Made by a program: the position numbers and the translations under genes
Notes under the pieces: model-generated
Seen by the model: only the letters and a program-made list of their open reading frames with translations
What the model was told of the DNA's origin: nothing
The model's database searches: none
Part shown: positions 1 through 6,483 of the stretch, piece after piece
Layout of the letters: each line of letters opens with the position of its first letter
How positions within the stretch are numbered: the first letter of the stretch is position 1
Origin: Caldifarciminota bacterium
GTDB lineage: Bacteria; WOR-3; Hydrothermia; UBA1063; CAJXJZ01
Assembly (NCBI GenBank): GCA_027073945.1
Contig: JALTEL010000340.1
Span: forward strand, 1 to 7,553
DNA length: 7,553 nucleotides
Direction: 5' to 3'

Positions 1-159
1 GAGTTTGCAGAATGGTATAACCACAGAATTCAGGGAGCTCTATGGCTGAAGATGGGAGAAAAACCAGAAGAGGCTCTTCTCAGAAAAGCCCCGCAAGAGG
101 CCCTATTGGGCCTCTTTATGGAACAAATAGAACGGAGGAAAGAACATGGACTTAGATAA
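1..159 (+). CDS. Transposase, C-terminal end of an rve/DDE integrase-type protein (partial)
   Basis: An open frame enters from the left edge in frame 1 and stops at TAA 157-159, giving 52 residues. It begins EFAEWYNHRIQGALWLKMGE and ends in a basic helix-like tail (EQIERRKEHGLR). The WYNHRxxGAL block is the segment that follows the last catalytic glutamate in rve-type (IS3/IS481-like) transposases, which cut and join the ends of the element. The GEKPEEALLRK stretch corresponds to the usual 'P.EA' tail of that fold. The DDE catalytic residues lie outside the window, so activity cannot be judged. The tail resembles transposases I associate with euryarchaea, but the exact IS family is unproven. 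There is no frameshift or internal stop in the visible part. The coding strand contains two strong palindromes, listed separately. Confidence 0.7.
   Translation, partial: EFAEWYNHRIQGALWLKMGEKPEEALLRKAPQEALLGLFMEQIERRKEHGLR
66..116 (+). repeat. Two consecutive palindromes in the transposase 3' coding end
   Basis: The first is AGAAGAG-G-CTCTTCT (66-80), a perfect 7-bp inverted repeat around one base. The second is AAGAGGCCC-TATT-GGGCCTCTT (95-116), a perfect 9-bp stem with a 4-nt loop and a GC-rich base. Both lie inside codons for the PEEALLRK and QEALLGLF segments. They could form hairpins in the mRNA or in single-stranded DNA. Whether they have a function (damping of read-through transcription, RNA stability, transposition) is unknown; they may simply reflect codon usage. 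Confidence 0.6.
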
Positions 160-193
160 ACGAAAAAATAACCGTACTCTACATCCATGTTCT
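141..193. repeat. 10-bp inverted repeat at the IS end
   Basis: AGAACATGGA (141-150) and TCCATGTTCT (184-193) are exact reverse complements separated by 33 nt. The left copy overlaps the last codons of the transposase and the right copy sits at the presumed outer end of the element. The pair could be a transposase-binding motif repeated at the terminus, or a stem formed in the transcript. The match is seen directly; the role is inferred. Confidence 0.55.
163..168 (-). terminator. Oligo-T tract, possible stop for the leftward glycan operon
   Basis: On the minus strand this reads TTATTTTTTCG, a run of six T about 68 nt past the stop codon of the membrane-protein gene. Archaeal RNA polymerase commonly terminates at T-rich stretches on the non-template strand without a hairpin, so this is a plausible end for the operon transcript. 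If so, the transcript would end inside the insertion-sequence tail. No strong stem directly precedes it. Confidence 0.3.
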
Positions 194-200
194 ACAAGAG

Positions 201-224
201 GCTCCCGAGCAATTATTGTTTTTT
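201..224 (+). terminator. Small palindrome plus T6 tract, possible stop for the transposase transcript
   Basis: GCTC-CC-GAGC (201-210) is a short inverted repeat with a very tight 2-nt loop. It is followed 8 nt later by six T (219-224) on the plus strand, downstream of the transposase stop. The T tract fits an archaeal-type terminator. The hairpin is too small and too far from the T run to be a convincing bacterial intrinsic terminator. Confidence 0.3.
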
Positions 225-235
225 GCAGAACTCAT

Positions 236-1939
236 CTAATCCGTATATGAGAATGGTGAATAAATAAAATAGTCTGTTGACTCAAAAATTTTATAATTTT
301 CCTCGGGAAGAGTTTGAAAGAACTTGGATGGTCTTGGACCGTAGTTTTGCCAACTGTAGTAAAATTGTGTTGGGAATTCCTTGTTGACTAATATGAATGT
401 TGTGTTGTAGTTATCCATTATCCGAATGCTTATTAAATCTCCTGCGTTTGTTCTCAAAACATGTCCCATCTCAATGTCATAATAATGATAAAGCTCAGGG
501 GCAGCATAGGGCCCTTCTGCGGCTATAAATTCTTTAAAATCTGTTATCGGGATGGTGTGAGTGTTTTGCTTCACATCCTTAGGTGAAAGGTGGCCATAAA
601 TAAGGTATGTTATGGGATCCATTCGGGCTTGGCTTGGAAGACATGGAGATTGGATATAGGATTGGAAGACCCTCCCATCTATCCATTTATTACTCATAAA
701 CGAAGACTGGGGGGGTGAAAGTGTTTTTGAATAAATGGCCGTTGAGAACTCTTCTGCCGATAGGGACTTCGGCCCTTTAGCGGTATATAACCATCCATCA
801 TTACCGAGAGGGTTTATCCCCCTTCTTTCCATCATTATGCCACCAAAGACTGGGGTAAGAAGCATGAGAATAACAATGCTAACCATAAACATGTTCCTGT
901 TCCCCTTGTAGCGGAGCCATATTAATCCATATGTGCTAATTATAACAAGCAATATTGGAATTATAGAAATTGCATATATGCCAAATTGCATCAATGGAAA
1001 TACCGCTAATGTAGATAATATTAAGAATAGCTGGGACCTGCTATATGTTTTTTCCCCCAAGAAGAGTATGCTGAACGGTATCGCAAGGACTATTACATTT
1101 GTACTGCCTATAAAAGCAGTGGTAGCATTTATGATGTATATCAACGACCCAGTTCCTTTTATAAATCCGTTTTCATACGGGGTCCCCTGCCTCATGGCTA
1201 GAAATACACCGATAAGGAAGGTGCCTAGGAATAGGGTTGGGATTATGATTTTTTTGTACTTTCTGGCACGGATTGGAGTATATTTTTTTACATAGTAAAT
1301 TCTTACACACAATACATATATTACAAGAATAATCATGAGGAAATATGCTGTTTTGTGGAACATAAACAGGAATAACAATGTTATTAGGGAAAGGGGCACA
1401 TATTTCTTTCCACTTTTGTTTTCAATGCTATTCAGCAAGAAGAGCAAAAACAAGGGAATAACATAAATAACAACAACTCTGCTTGTTAGTGTTTCGGAAC
1501 TGTACCACAAGAGAGTTGGCATCATTGCAAATGAAAAAGCTCCAATAAATGATAATAATGGCAGGGCAATCAACCTCTTTAGTAGGAGGAACATGCCTAT
1601 GATCCCTATTAATGTCAATAGGAATGTAAGTATAAGGACACCTGTTTCTATGGGAACTCCTGCCATCTGGGAAACTGAAGATAATAGGAGTGGATATCCA
1701 ACTCCACTTGAAAATGGGTACTGACCAAAGTATGAGGCCATATGTATGGTCCACCGTGCTTGGCCAAATCGATTTATAGAACCAGCTAACATGGTGTAGA
1801 AATGTGCGTCGTATTTTTCAAATATATGTGGTGCGGTGGGATATCTCAAGAGGGCAGATATGGATAGTGCGAATAGAAGTAGGAAGTACTCGGTTCGTTT
1901 TTTTATATTGCTATTTTCTTCCCAACTCAAAGTTATCAC
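236..1939 (-). CDS. Polytopic membrane protein, probable GT-C type glycosyltransferase
   Basis: 567 residues if started at GTG 1937-1939; stop TAG at 236-238. The N-terminus is short and basic (IKKR, 12-15). About ten hydrophobic segments follow, roughly at 17-32, 98-121, 124-145, 153-171, 181-216 (two), 231-249, 265-295, 302-341 (two) and 349-368, then a polar tail of about 200 residues (370-567). The large first loop after TM1 holds EKYDAHFY with Asp44. In GT-C enzymes (STT3/AglB, PMT and ArnT relatives) an acidic residue in this loop is catalytic. These enzymes transfer sugars from lipid-phosphate donors on the outer face of the membrane. The loop also has GQYPFSSGVGYPLL (72-85), a pattern I associate with archaeal GT-C-like proteins. 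The STT3 WWDYG-type signature was not found, so it is not called an oligosaccharyltransferase. It is the last gene of the operon and overlaps the preceding GT4 stop codon. A polysaccharide polymerase or other integral membrane glycan protein remains possible. Confidence 0.6.
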   Translation of the reverse strand: MITLSWEENSNIKKRTEYFLLLFALSISALLRYPTAPHIFEKYDAHFYTMLAGSINRFGQARWTIHMASYFGQYPFSSGVGYPLLLSSVSQMAGVPIETGVLILTFLLTLIGIIGMFLLLKRLIALPLLSFIGAFSFAMMPTLLWYSSETLTSRVVVIYVIPLFLLFLLNSIENKSGKKYVPLSLITLLFLFMFHKTAYFLMIILVIYVLCVRIYYVKKYTPIRARKYKKIIIPTLFLGTFLIGVFLAMRQGTPYENGFIKGTGSLIYIINATTAFIGSTNVIVLAIPFSILFLGEKTYSRSQLFLILSTLAVFPLMQFGIYAISIIPILLVIISTYGLIWLRYKGNRNMFMVSIVILMLLTPVFGGIMMERRGINPLGNDGWLYTAKGPKSLSAEEFSTAIYSKTLSPPQSSFMSNKWIDGRVFQSYIQSPCLPSQARMDPITYLIYGHLSPKDVKQNTHTIPITDFKEFIAAEGPYAAPELYHYYDIEMGHVLRTNAGDLISIRIMDNYNTTFILVNKEFPTQFYYSWQNYGPRPSKFFQTLPEENYKIFESTDYFIYSPFSYTD

Positions 1940-1943
1940 CTCA
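1928..1943 (-). promoter_or_regulatory. Ribosome binding site and two competing starts for the membrane-protein gene
   Basis: On the minus strand the junction reads TTTGAGGTGATAACTTTGAG. GTG (1937-1939) overlaps the upstream TGA stop as GTGA, a typical coupled start. However, GAGGTGAT matches the consensus complementary to the 3' end of 16S rRNA and is followed, 4 nt later, by an in-frame TTG (1928-1930). Initiation at TTG would give a protein three residues shorter. No Shine-Dalgarno sequence was seen upstream of the GTG itself. The two starts cannot be separated by sequence alone. Confidence 0.5.
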
Positions 1944-3162
1944 AACTTTCTCTATACACAGAGAGGATTTCCTCCGCTACCCTCCCCCACTCATACTTCT
2001 CAGCAAACTTCCTAATGTATTCACTATCCCAGTCTGTTTCCAGCGCCTTCTCTATGGCCTCTGCCAGTTCTTTTGGATCTCCTGCCTTCACGAGAAGGCC
2101 AACCCCTTCATCGGTTATAATCCCTTCGCTCCCGCCGTTGATGGTGGCCACCACGGGCTTTCCGCAGGCCATGGCTTCGATCTGGACAACCCCGAAGCTT
2201 TCCCTTAAGCTCGGCAGGACAAAAATATCGCAGGCGTTCATCCACATGGGGATTTCACGATATGGCCTCCCTCCAACCAGTTTGACATAATTATCCAGCC
2301 CTGCATTCGATATCTGCTTTTTAATATCATTCTCTAGGGCCCCACTCCCGGCAATTATGCATAAAATATTATCCGTGTGGTCTGCCACAATGCCTATGGC
2401 TTCTATAAGGTATTTATGTCCTTTAATAGGGAGAAGATTTCCTGCGGTCAGGAGAACTTTTTTGTCTAGCAGAATGTTCAAAGCTTTTCTGGCTTCTTCC
2501 TTATCTATTATTTTAAATTGTTTGGAATCATATCCGTTTGGAATCACGGATACTTTTTCTGCGGGCACTCCCATATCTGTTATCAGTATCTTCTTATTTT
2601 CTCTGCCAACGGTTATTATACTATCTGCGTTGTCCACTACAAACCGGATTTTTTTCATCCACTCAGGGTTTTTAAAGGGAATGGTATAAACATCTGAGCC
2701 GTGTCCCGTTACCACCAGAGGGACATCATACTCTTCTTTTAAGTGGGCCGCAATGTACCCCGGGAGCCACAAAAAATGGGCATGAATAAGAGAGAAATTG
2801 ATTCGCCCAGAAGAGATGAAGCGTCTTATCTTCTTTAATGTCAGTCTCAAGAATATGCCGTGGAATATGTATTTCGGTGGAATCGTGTATTTCACATAGT
2901 GAACGGACATATTTCCCATATCATAGTCCTCTCCATAATGCGTTGAATATATGTCCTGGTGCCACCTGTTCTTCATTCCTAACAGTTTTAAAAGACGTTT
3001 TCGCCTCAATTTTCTTGGAATGTATGGAATTATGGATATGACTTGAACATGATTAAAAAACTTCGATAACTCCCTGACCTGAGAGTATACGAACGGGGAA
3101 GAGAAGGAAGTCCCTTTAGAAGGGAACCAGCTTGTTATTATCAGAAGTTTGTCGTCTTTCAT
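1936..3162 (-). CDS. Glycosyltransferase family 4 (GT-B fold)
   Basis: 408 residues, ATG start, TGA stop, cytosolic or peripheral at the membrane. It should transfer a sugar from a nucleotide-sugar donor to a growing glycan, with retention of configuration. The N-terminal acceptor domain (about 1-205) opens with LLIITSWFPSKGT and carries LIHAHFLWLPG (125-135) and GHGSDVY (153-159). The linker VSVIPNGYD (204-212) leads into the donor domain with TAGNLLPIKGHKYLIEA (239-255), AGSG (271-274) and the EX7E signature ESFGVVQIE (Glu321, Glu329), followed by AMACGKPVVAT and GGSEGI. Length is normal for the family. Donor and acceptor cannot be told from sequence. A weak Shine-Dalgarno (GGAAGG) lies upstream, and the ATG comes 2 nt after the stop of the oxidoreductase gene, so the genes are co-transcribed. 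Codons for about residues 294-374 are much richer in G+C (about 56%) than most of the gene. Confidence 0.92.
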   Translation of the reverse strand: MKDDKLLIITSWFPSKGTSFSSPFVYSQVRELSKFFNHVQVISIIPYIPRKLRRKRLLKLLGMKNRWHQDIYSTHYGEDYDMGNMSVHYVKYTIPPKYIFHGIFLRLTLKKIRRFISSGRINFSLIHAHFLWLPGYIAAHLKEEYDVPLVVTGHGSDVYTIPFKNPEWMKKIRFVVDNADSIITVGRENKKILITDMGVPAEKVSVIPNGYDSKQFKIIDKEEARKALNILLDKKVLLTAGNLLPIKGHKYLIEAIGIVADHTDNILCIIAGSGALENDIKKQISNAGLDNYVKLVGGRPYREIPMWMNACDIFVLPSLRESFGVVQIEAMACGKPVVATINGGSEGIITDEGVGLLVKAGDPKELAEAIEKALETDWDSEYIRKFAEKYEWGRVAEEILSVYRESLR

Positions 3163-3164
3163 CT

Positions 3165-5306
3165 CTAACCTTCCTTAATAAGTCTATCAACGACGAAGGC
3201 CGTTTCATGAGCAATGGTTATTTCCTTCAAGGGGATTGGATTCTGGCCGCCGTTTTTTATCGTATCTTTAAGGCATTCCATCTCGCGGTAATGGCCCTTG
3301 TCCTGTCTTTTAAGTTTGATTTTTTTCTCTCGGCCTCTGAATGACCGTAAAATCCTAAAATCATCTACCTCCACACTTATTCCATTCCTTTCGATATATA
3401 GGCTCTCTTTTGGATAGGCCGAACTCCCTATTGAGGTATACAAAAGATTGCCTACGGAACCATTCCGATATTTTATCGATACCGCCACATTATCTCCCGA
3501 CTTTATGCTCGGTGTCCCAGAATTCAGGGAAATAACGGAGATATCGGATGGAGTGCTCCCCGCAATAAAATTCATCAAATCAAAAAAATGGACCCCTTCT
3601 CCGATGATTCGACCTCCGCCTTCAACTGAGTCGTAGAGCCAGTGGTCTGAAGGTAATTTTCCGGCGTTTACTCTGTAGTTTATAACGACAGGCCCGGAGC
3701 TAGAATCAAGTATCGACTTTGCTTTTTCAATAAGGGATGAGAATCTTCTGTTGAACCCTACCATGAAAATTTTACCACTTCGCTCTGCAGTTTGAATAAG
3801 CTTCTCCATATCTTTTTGATTCATTGCAGCCGGTTTTTCTACGAATACATGTTTACCCATATTGAGAGCCTCGACCGCTATCTTATAATGTAAATTGTGT
3901 CTGGTGGTAATAACTACCAAATCAATATCGTCGTCCCTTAATATGTCAAAATAATCGGTAGTAGCGTACTTTGCTCCGTATTTTTTTGCCATATTCTTTG
4001 CATTTGCACCCGTATTGCTTGCGATTGCATGAATAGTCATGCCCTCGATACGAGCAATATTAGGCATATGAAAATTCTTTGCAAAGTTCCCCCCTCCTAT
4101 AATCCCTACTCTTATAATACCTGAAGGAACATTGCTTATACTGGCATTCTCAATTTTTCTTTTTAGTGGCATCTCCTCCTTTTTATGAGCATACTGCAAA
4201 AGGACTCCTATGCTGTTTGCCTGTTTAATTGCATCATAGGCCTTGACCGCCTCTTCTATTGAAAAAATATCAGTAATCAGTTTCTTAACATCGACACTAC
4301 CACTATCTATCAATTCAAGAATAGTCTTCATGTTTCTATTCTCTGTCCATCTAACATAGGCAATGGGATAGTCAACGGACTTCTCTTCGTATCGGGAATC
4401 GTACCTTCCTGGGCCATATGATGTGGAAATCATAAAATCGGCTTCTTTTTCGTAGAACGGCTCTCTGGGGATGTTCATTCCCACCGCACCAACTACCACT
4501 ATCTTCCCTTTTTTCCGTATCATTCTGAGGGCATCCTCTACTGGCTTGTTGCTGGAAGTAGAGGCTGTTATTATCACTGAATCAAGCCCCACTCCCTCCG
4601 AAAAGATATCTACTGCTGTGAAAATATCCTTTTCACCGATTGTGTATCCTTCGTCGATGCCTAATTCTTCTGCAAGTCTAACTCGATCTTTGCTGACATC
4701 GAATCCAATTATACGACATCCCGCTGCTTTTAGTATCTGAGTCGTTAACAGGCCAACAAGCCCCAATCCGATAACTGCAACGCGCTCTCCCACTCTAACA
4801 TCTGCTCTCCTTACTCCTTGAAGTGCGATGGCACCAACTGTTGTAAAGGCCGCTTCCTTAAACTCCACGCGATCTGGGATTTTAACGCACAGATTTTCAG
4901 GTACTTTAATAAACTCAGAATGAGATGCATATCCTCCGCCGCCACATGCAACCCTATCGCCAACTTTTATAGACTTGACTTCCTTTCCAACTTCTATTGC
5001 TATGCCCGCAGAGGAATAGCCCAGTAGATTTGGCTCATTCATTTTCTCCTTTATAAGGTGGTAGGTGCTTAAAATACCCTGTTTTTTAAGAATGTCCTTT
5101 GTTTTCTTTATTAAATCCGGCCTTGTTCTCTGAATTTCCTTGCCCAATGCGATGATGTTCTTGGATCGTATCTCTATCGCATGCCTCTCAGTTCCAGCAC
5201 TTATTAAAGAGAACATATTGGCTACTAATATCTCTTTTTCTCCGCATAATGGTGCGGGAACATCTTCTATCTCTATTGCCTTTCTCACATTTAGAACTTG
5301 CTTCAT
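3165..5306 (-). CDS. Two-domain oxidoreductase: zinc-less MDR dehydrogenase fused to Gfo/Idh/MocA dehydrogenase
   Basis: 713 residues in two modules. Residues 1-375 are an alcohol-dehydrogenase-like MDR domain. Its Rossmann motif AVIGLGLVG (177-185) is followed by an acidic residue in GFDVSKDR (Asp203), favouring NAD(H). The catalytic zinc motifs are missing: SLISAGTER (33-41) replaces the Cys-rich GxCGTD site and LGYSSAG (95-101) replaces the GHExxG site. A roughly 45-residue basic insertion (about 45-92) separates the two, as in other members of this two-domain family. After a lysine-rich linker (375-398) comes the Gfo/Idh/MocA module: VGIIGGGNFA (400-409), EKP (490-492), and GEGVHFFDL (569-577), whose His573 and Asp576 suit a catalytic site. 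Such fusions occur in polysaccharide clusters with heparinase-like and toroid proteins and probably oxidise or reduce sugar nucleotides or glycan sugars; the substrate is unknown. The ATG overlaps the upstream stop as ATGA, with GGAGGCGAT 3 nt upstream as ribosome binding site. Confidence 0.9.
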   Translation of the reverse strand: MKQVLNVRKAIEIEDVPAPLCGEKEILVANMFSLISAGTERHAIEIRSKNIIALGKEIQRTRPDLIKKTKDILKKQGILSTYHLIKEKMNEPNLLGYSSAGIAIEVGKEVKSIKVGDRVACGGGGYASHSEFIKVPENLCVKIPDRVEFKEAAFTTVGAIALQGVRRADVRVGERVAVIGLGLVGLLTTQILKAAGCRIIGFDVSKDRVRLAEELGIDEGYTIGEKDIFTAVDIFSEGVGLDSVIITASTSSNKPVEDALRMIRKKGKIVVVGAVGMNIPREPFYEKEADFMISTSYGPGRYDSRYEEKSVDYPIAYVRWTENRNMKTILELIDSGSVDVKKLITDIFSIEEAVKAYDAIKQANSIGVLLQYAHKKEEMPLKRKIENASISNVPSGIIRVGIIGGGNFAKNFHMPNIARIEGMTIHAIASNTGANAKNMAKKYGAKYATTDYFDILRDDDIDLVVITTRHNLHYKIAVEALNMGKHVFVEKPAAMNQKDMEKLIQTAERSGKIFMVGFNRRFSSLIEKAKSILDSSSGPVVINYRVNAGKLPSDHWLYDSVEGGGRIIGEGVHFFDLMNFIAGSTPSDISVISLNSGTPSIKSGDNVAVSIKYRNGSVGNLLYTSIGSSAYPKESLYIERNGISVEVDDFRILRSFRGREKKIKLKRQDKGHYREMECLKDTIKNGGQNPIPLKEITIAHETAFVVDRLIKEG

Positions 5307-6478
5307 CTAATCGCCTCCATCTCCCTACTAACTTTTAGAAAATTGCTCAGTGCCACCATCATCCATGCCTGTGACCACCGCATATAAGGGATTTTATTGG
5401 CAGTTATTCTCCCGTTCTGGAAGTAGAAGTAGCCCTTAGATGACTGCATGTGCTCTATGGTCCACTCGGCAATTTTTCTAGAAAAATTCAGGTACTCTTC
5501 CTGACCTGTTTTTCCGTAAAGTGTTCCGAAGCTTATTATACCCTGAGCCTGATTGTGGATATCAACCGGGTATCTCTTTGGGTATCTATACACTCCCCTC
5601 CCATCCGGTAAGAAAAGTTTTTTCATGTAAAACTCAATACCTTTGTCAATAGATTCGCTCATATTCATCTCCATATTTTTGGATATTTCAATCAATGCCT
5701 CCAAAATATAGGCCTGATGAAAATCATAAAGTATCGTCTCCTGCCCATCTTCGTTAAAACCGTATGCCCAGCTCCCGTCTGCTTTCTGGTTATCAATCAC
5801 ATATCTCGTGGCTTTTTTTACGGGCTCTGCAAGCTCCTCGTTCTTTGTTATCGAATATATTCTTGACAGAAGCATTGCTCCAAGTATACTTGCGTTGAAT
5901 GTTCGTGTGTGATCATGCATATTGTAACTGAAGCATAGGTATTTGTCTGTTTCATACCTGTTGAGATGTTTGAGAATGAAATCACCGATAGACACACTGA
6001 TGTCTAAGAATTCTCTCTCATTGGTAATCTCATAATAGTTTAAAAGCATGTCACCGACAAAGGAAGACACCACAATAGAGGGCTCATAAGCCGGAAGAGA
6101 GAAGCTTCTAGAGGCCCAGGGGAAGTTGTAACCCCAGCAATATTCTTCAACCCCCTGATATCTCAGTTCCTTAAGTTTTTCAATAAGAGAGCGACCCTTA
6201 TCTAAATATGCATTTTCTCCCGTGATTTGAAAGAGGTTAAGGTATGCCTGAGAAATAAGAGCCAATCCTTTTGGGTTGTAATCTTCATCAACGCCAAACA
6301 GTCTTCTGAAGTTTATCGGGGAGTAGCGTCCTATCTGTTGTGCGTAAAATCTGAGTTTTTTGCCTTTAAGCCTCTTCAAAAATGGGGAATTGAGCATATC
6401 GTATGGGTCATACCCTTTGTAATCTTCACTTTCAATCCATTGCGTTAGCATATCAAGGGCAGTCTTAATCTTGTCCAT
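5303..6478 (-). CDS. (alpha/alpha)-toroid protein of polysaccharide clusters, possible glycan lyase, hydrolase or epimerase
   Basis: 391 residues, no signal peptide or membrane segment, so probably cytoplasmic. Repeating helix pairs rich in aromatic residues point to an (alpha/alpha)n barrel, the fold of six-hairpin glycosidases, heparinase-type lyases and the C-terminal part of glucuronyl C5-epimerases. Blocks I recognise from this family are GYDPYDMLNSPFL (22-34), WGYNFPWASRSF (115-126), NQKADGSWAYG (230-240), LYDFHQAYILEAL (250-262), VDIHNQAQGI (305-314) and YMRWSQAWMMVAL (365-377). Conserved His254, His308, Asp306 and Trp368 are candidate active-site residues (inference). The family commonly neighbours the two-domain oxidoreductase, as here, so the two may act on one sugar or glycan. 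The exact reaction is unknown. It starts 5 nt after the wecB stop, with GGGGT upstream as a moderate ribosome binding site, and its TGA stop overlaps the next ATG. Confidence 0.7.
   Translation of the reverse strand: MDKIKTALDMLTQWIESEDYKGYDPYDMLNSPFLKRLKGKKLRFYAQQIGRYSPINFRRLFGVDEDYNPKGLALISQAYLNLFQITGENAYLDKGRSLIEKLKELRYQGVEEYCWGYNFPWASRSFSLPAYEPSIVVSSFVGDMLLNYYEITNEREFLDISVSIGDFILKHLNRYETDKYLCFSYNMHDHTRTFNASILGAMLLSRIYSITKNEELAEPVKKATRYVIDNQKADGSWAYGFNEDGQETILYDFHQAYILEALIEISKNMEMNMSESIDKGIEFYMKKLFLPDGRGVYRYPKRYPVDIHNQAQGIISFGTLYGKTGQEEYLNFSRKIAEWTIEHMQSSKGYFYFQNGRITANKIPYMRWSQAWMMVALSNFLKVSREMEAIR
5304..5320 (-). promoter_or_regulatory. Shine-Dalgarno and coupled start of the two-domain oxidoreductase
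   Basis: The minus strand reads GGAGGCGATTAGATGA. GGAGGCGAT differs by one base from the consensus GGAGGTGAT and stands 3 nt before the ATG at 5304-5306. The ATG overlaps the upstream TGA as ATGA. This fixes the start with good confidence and indicates translational coupling to the toroid gene. Confidence 0.7.
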
Positions 6479-6483
6479 GTCTT

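Larger units (their letters stand above)
1..196 (+). mobile_element. Right-hand end of an insertion sequence (rve/DDE type)
   Basis: The stretch holds the 3' end of a transposase gene and a short non-coding tail. After the stop codon, the sequence TCCATGTTCT (184-193) is the exact reverse complement of AGAACATGGA (141-150). Read from the outside on the minus strand, the element would begin TGTAGAACATGGATG. That fits the TGT...ACA ends common in IS3/IS481-like elements, so I place the boundary near 196. This boundary is an inference: only one end of the element is visible, so neither the terminal repeat pairing nor a target duplication can be confirmed. The element lies about 40 bp past the stop of the converging membrane-protein gene and does not visibly break it. 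Confidence 0.55.

Noticed and set aside
933..1295. Plus-strand open frame of 120 codons opposite the membrane-protein gene
   Set aside because: It lies fully inside a well-supported gene on the other strand, shows no recognisable domain or ribosome binding site, and its composition mirrors membrane-segment codons.
1428..1754. Second minus-strand frame of 108 codons inside the membrane-protein gene
   Set aside because: It is an out-of-frame reading of the hydrophobic region with no motif, and the real frame runs through without interruption.
1804..2208. Plus-strand open frame of 134 codons across the glycosyltransferase/membrane-protein junction
   Set aside because: It overlaps two coupled minus-strand genes with clear motifs, and its translation has no recognisable family features.
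5303..6478. Assigning the toroid protein as a glucuronyl C5-epimerase or a heparinase
   Set aside because: Only fold-level resemblance and family blocks are seen; no signature specific to either enzyme can be identified by eye.
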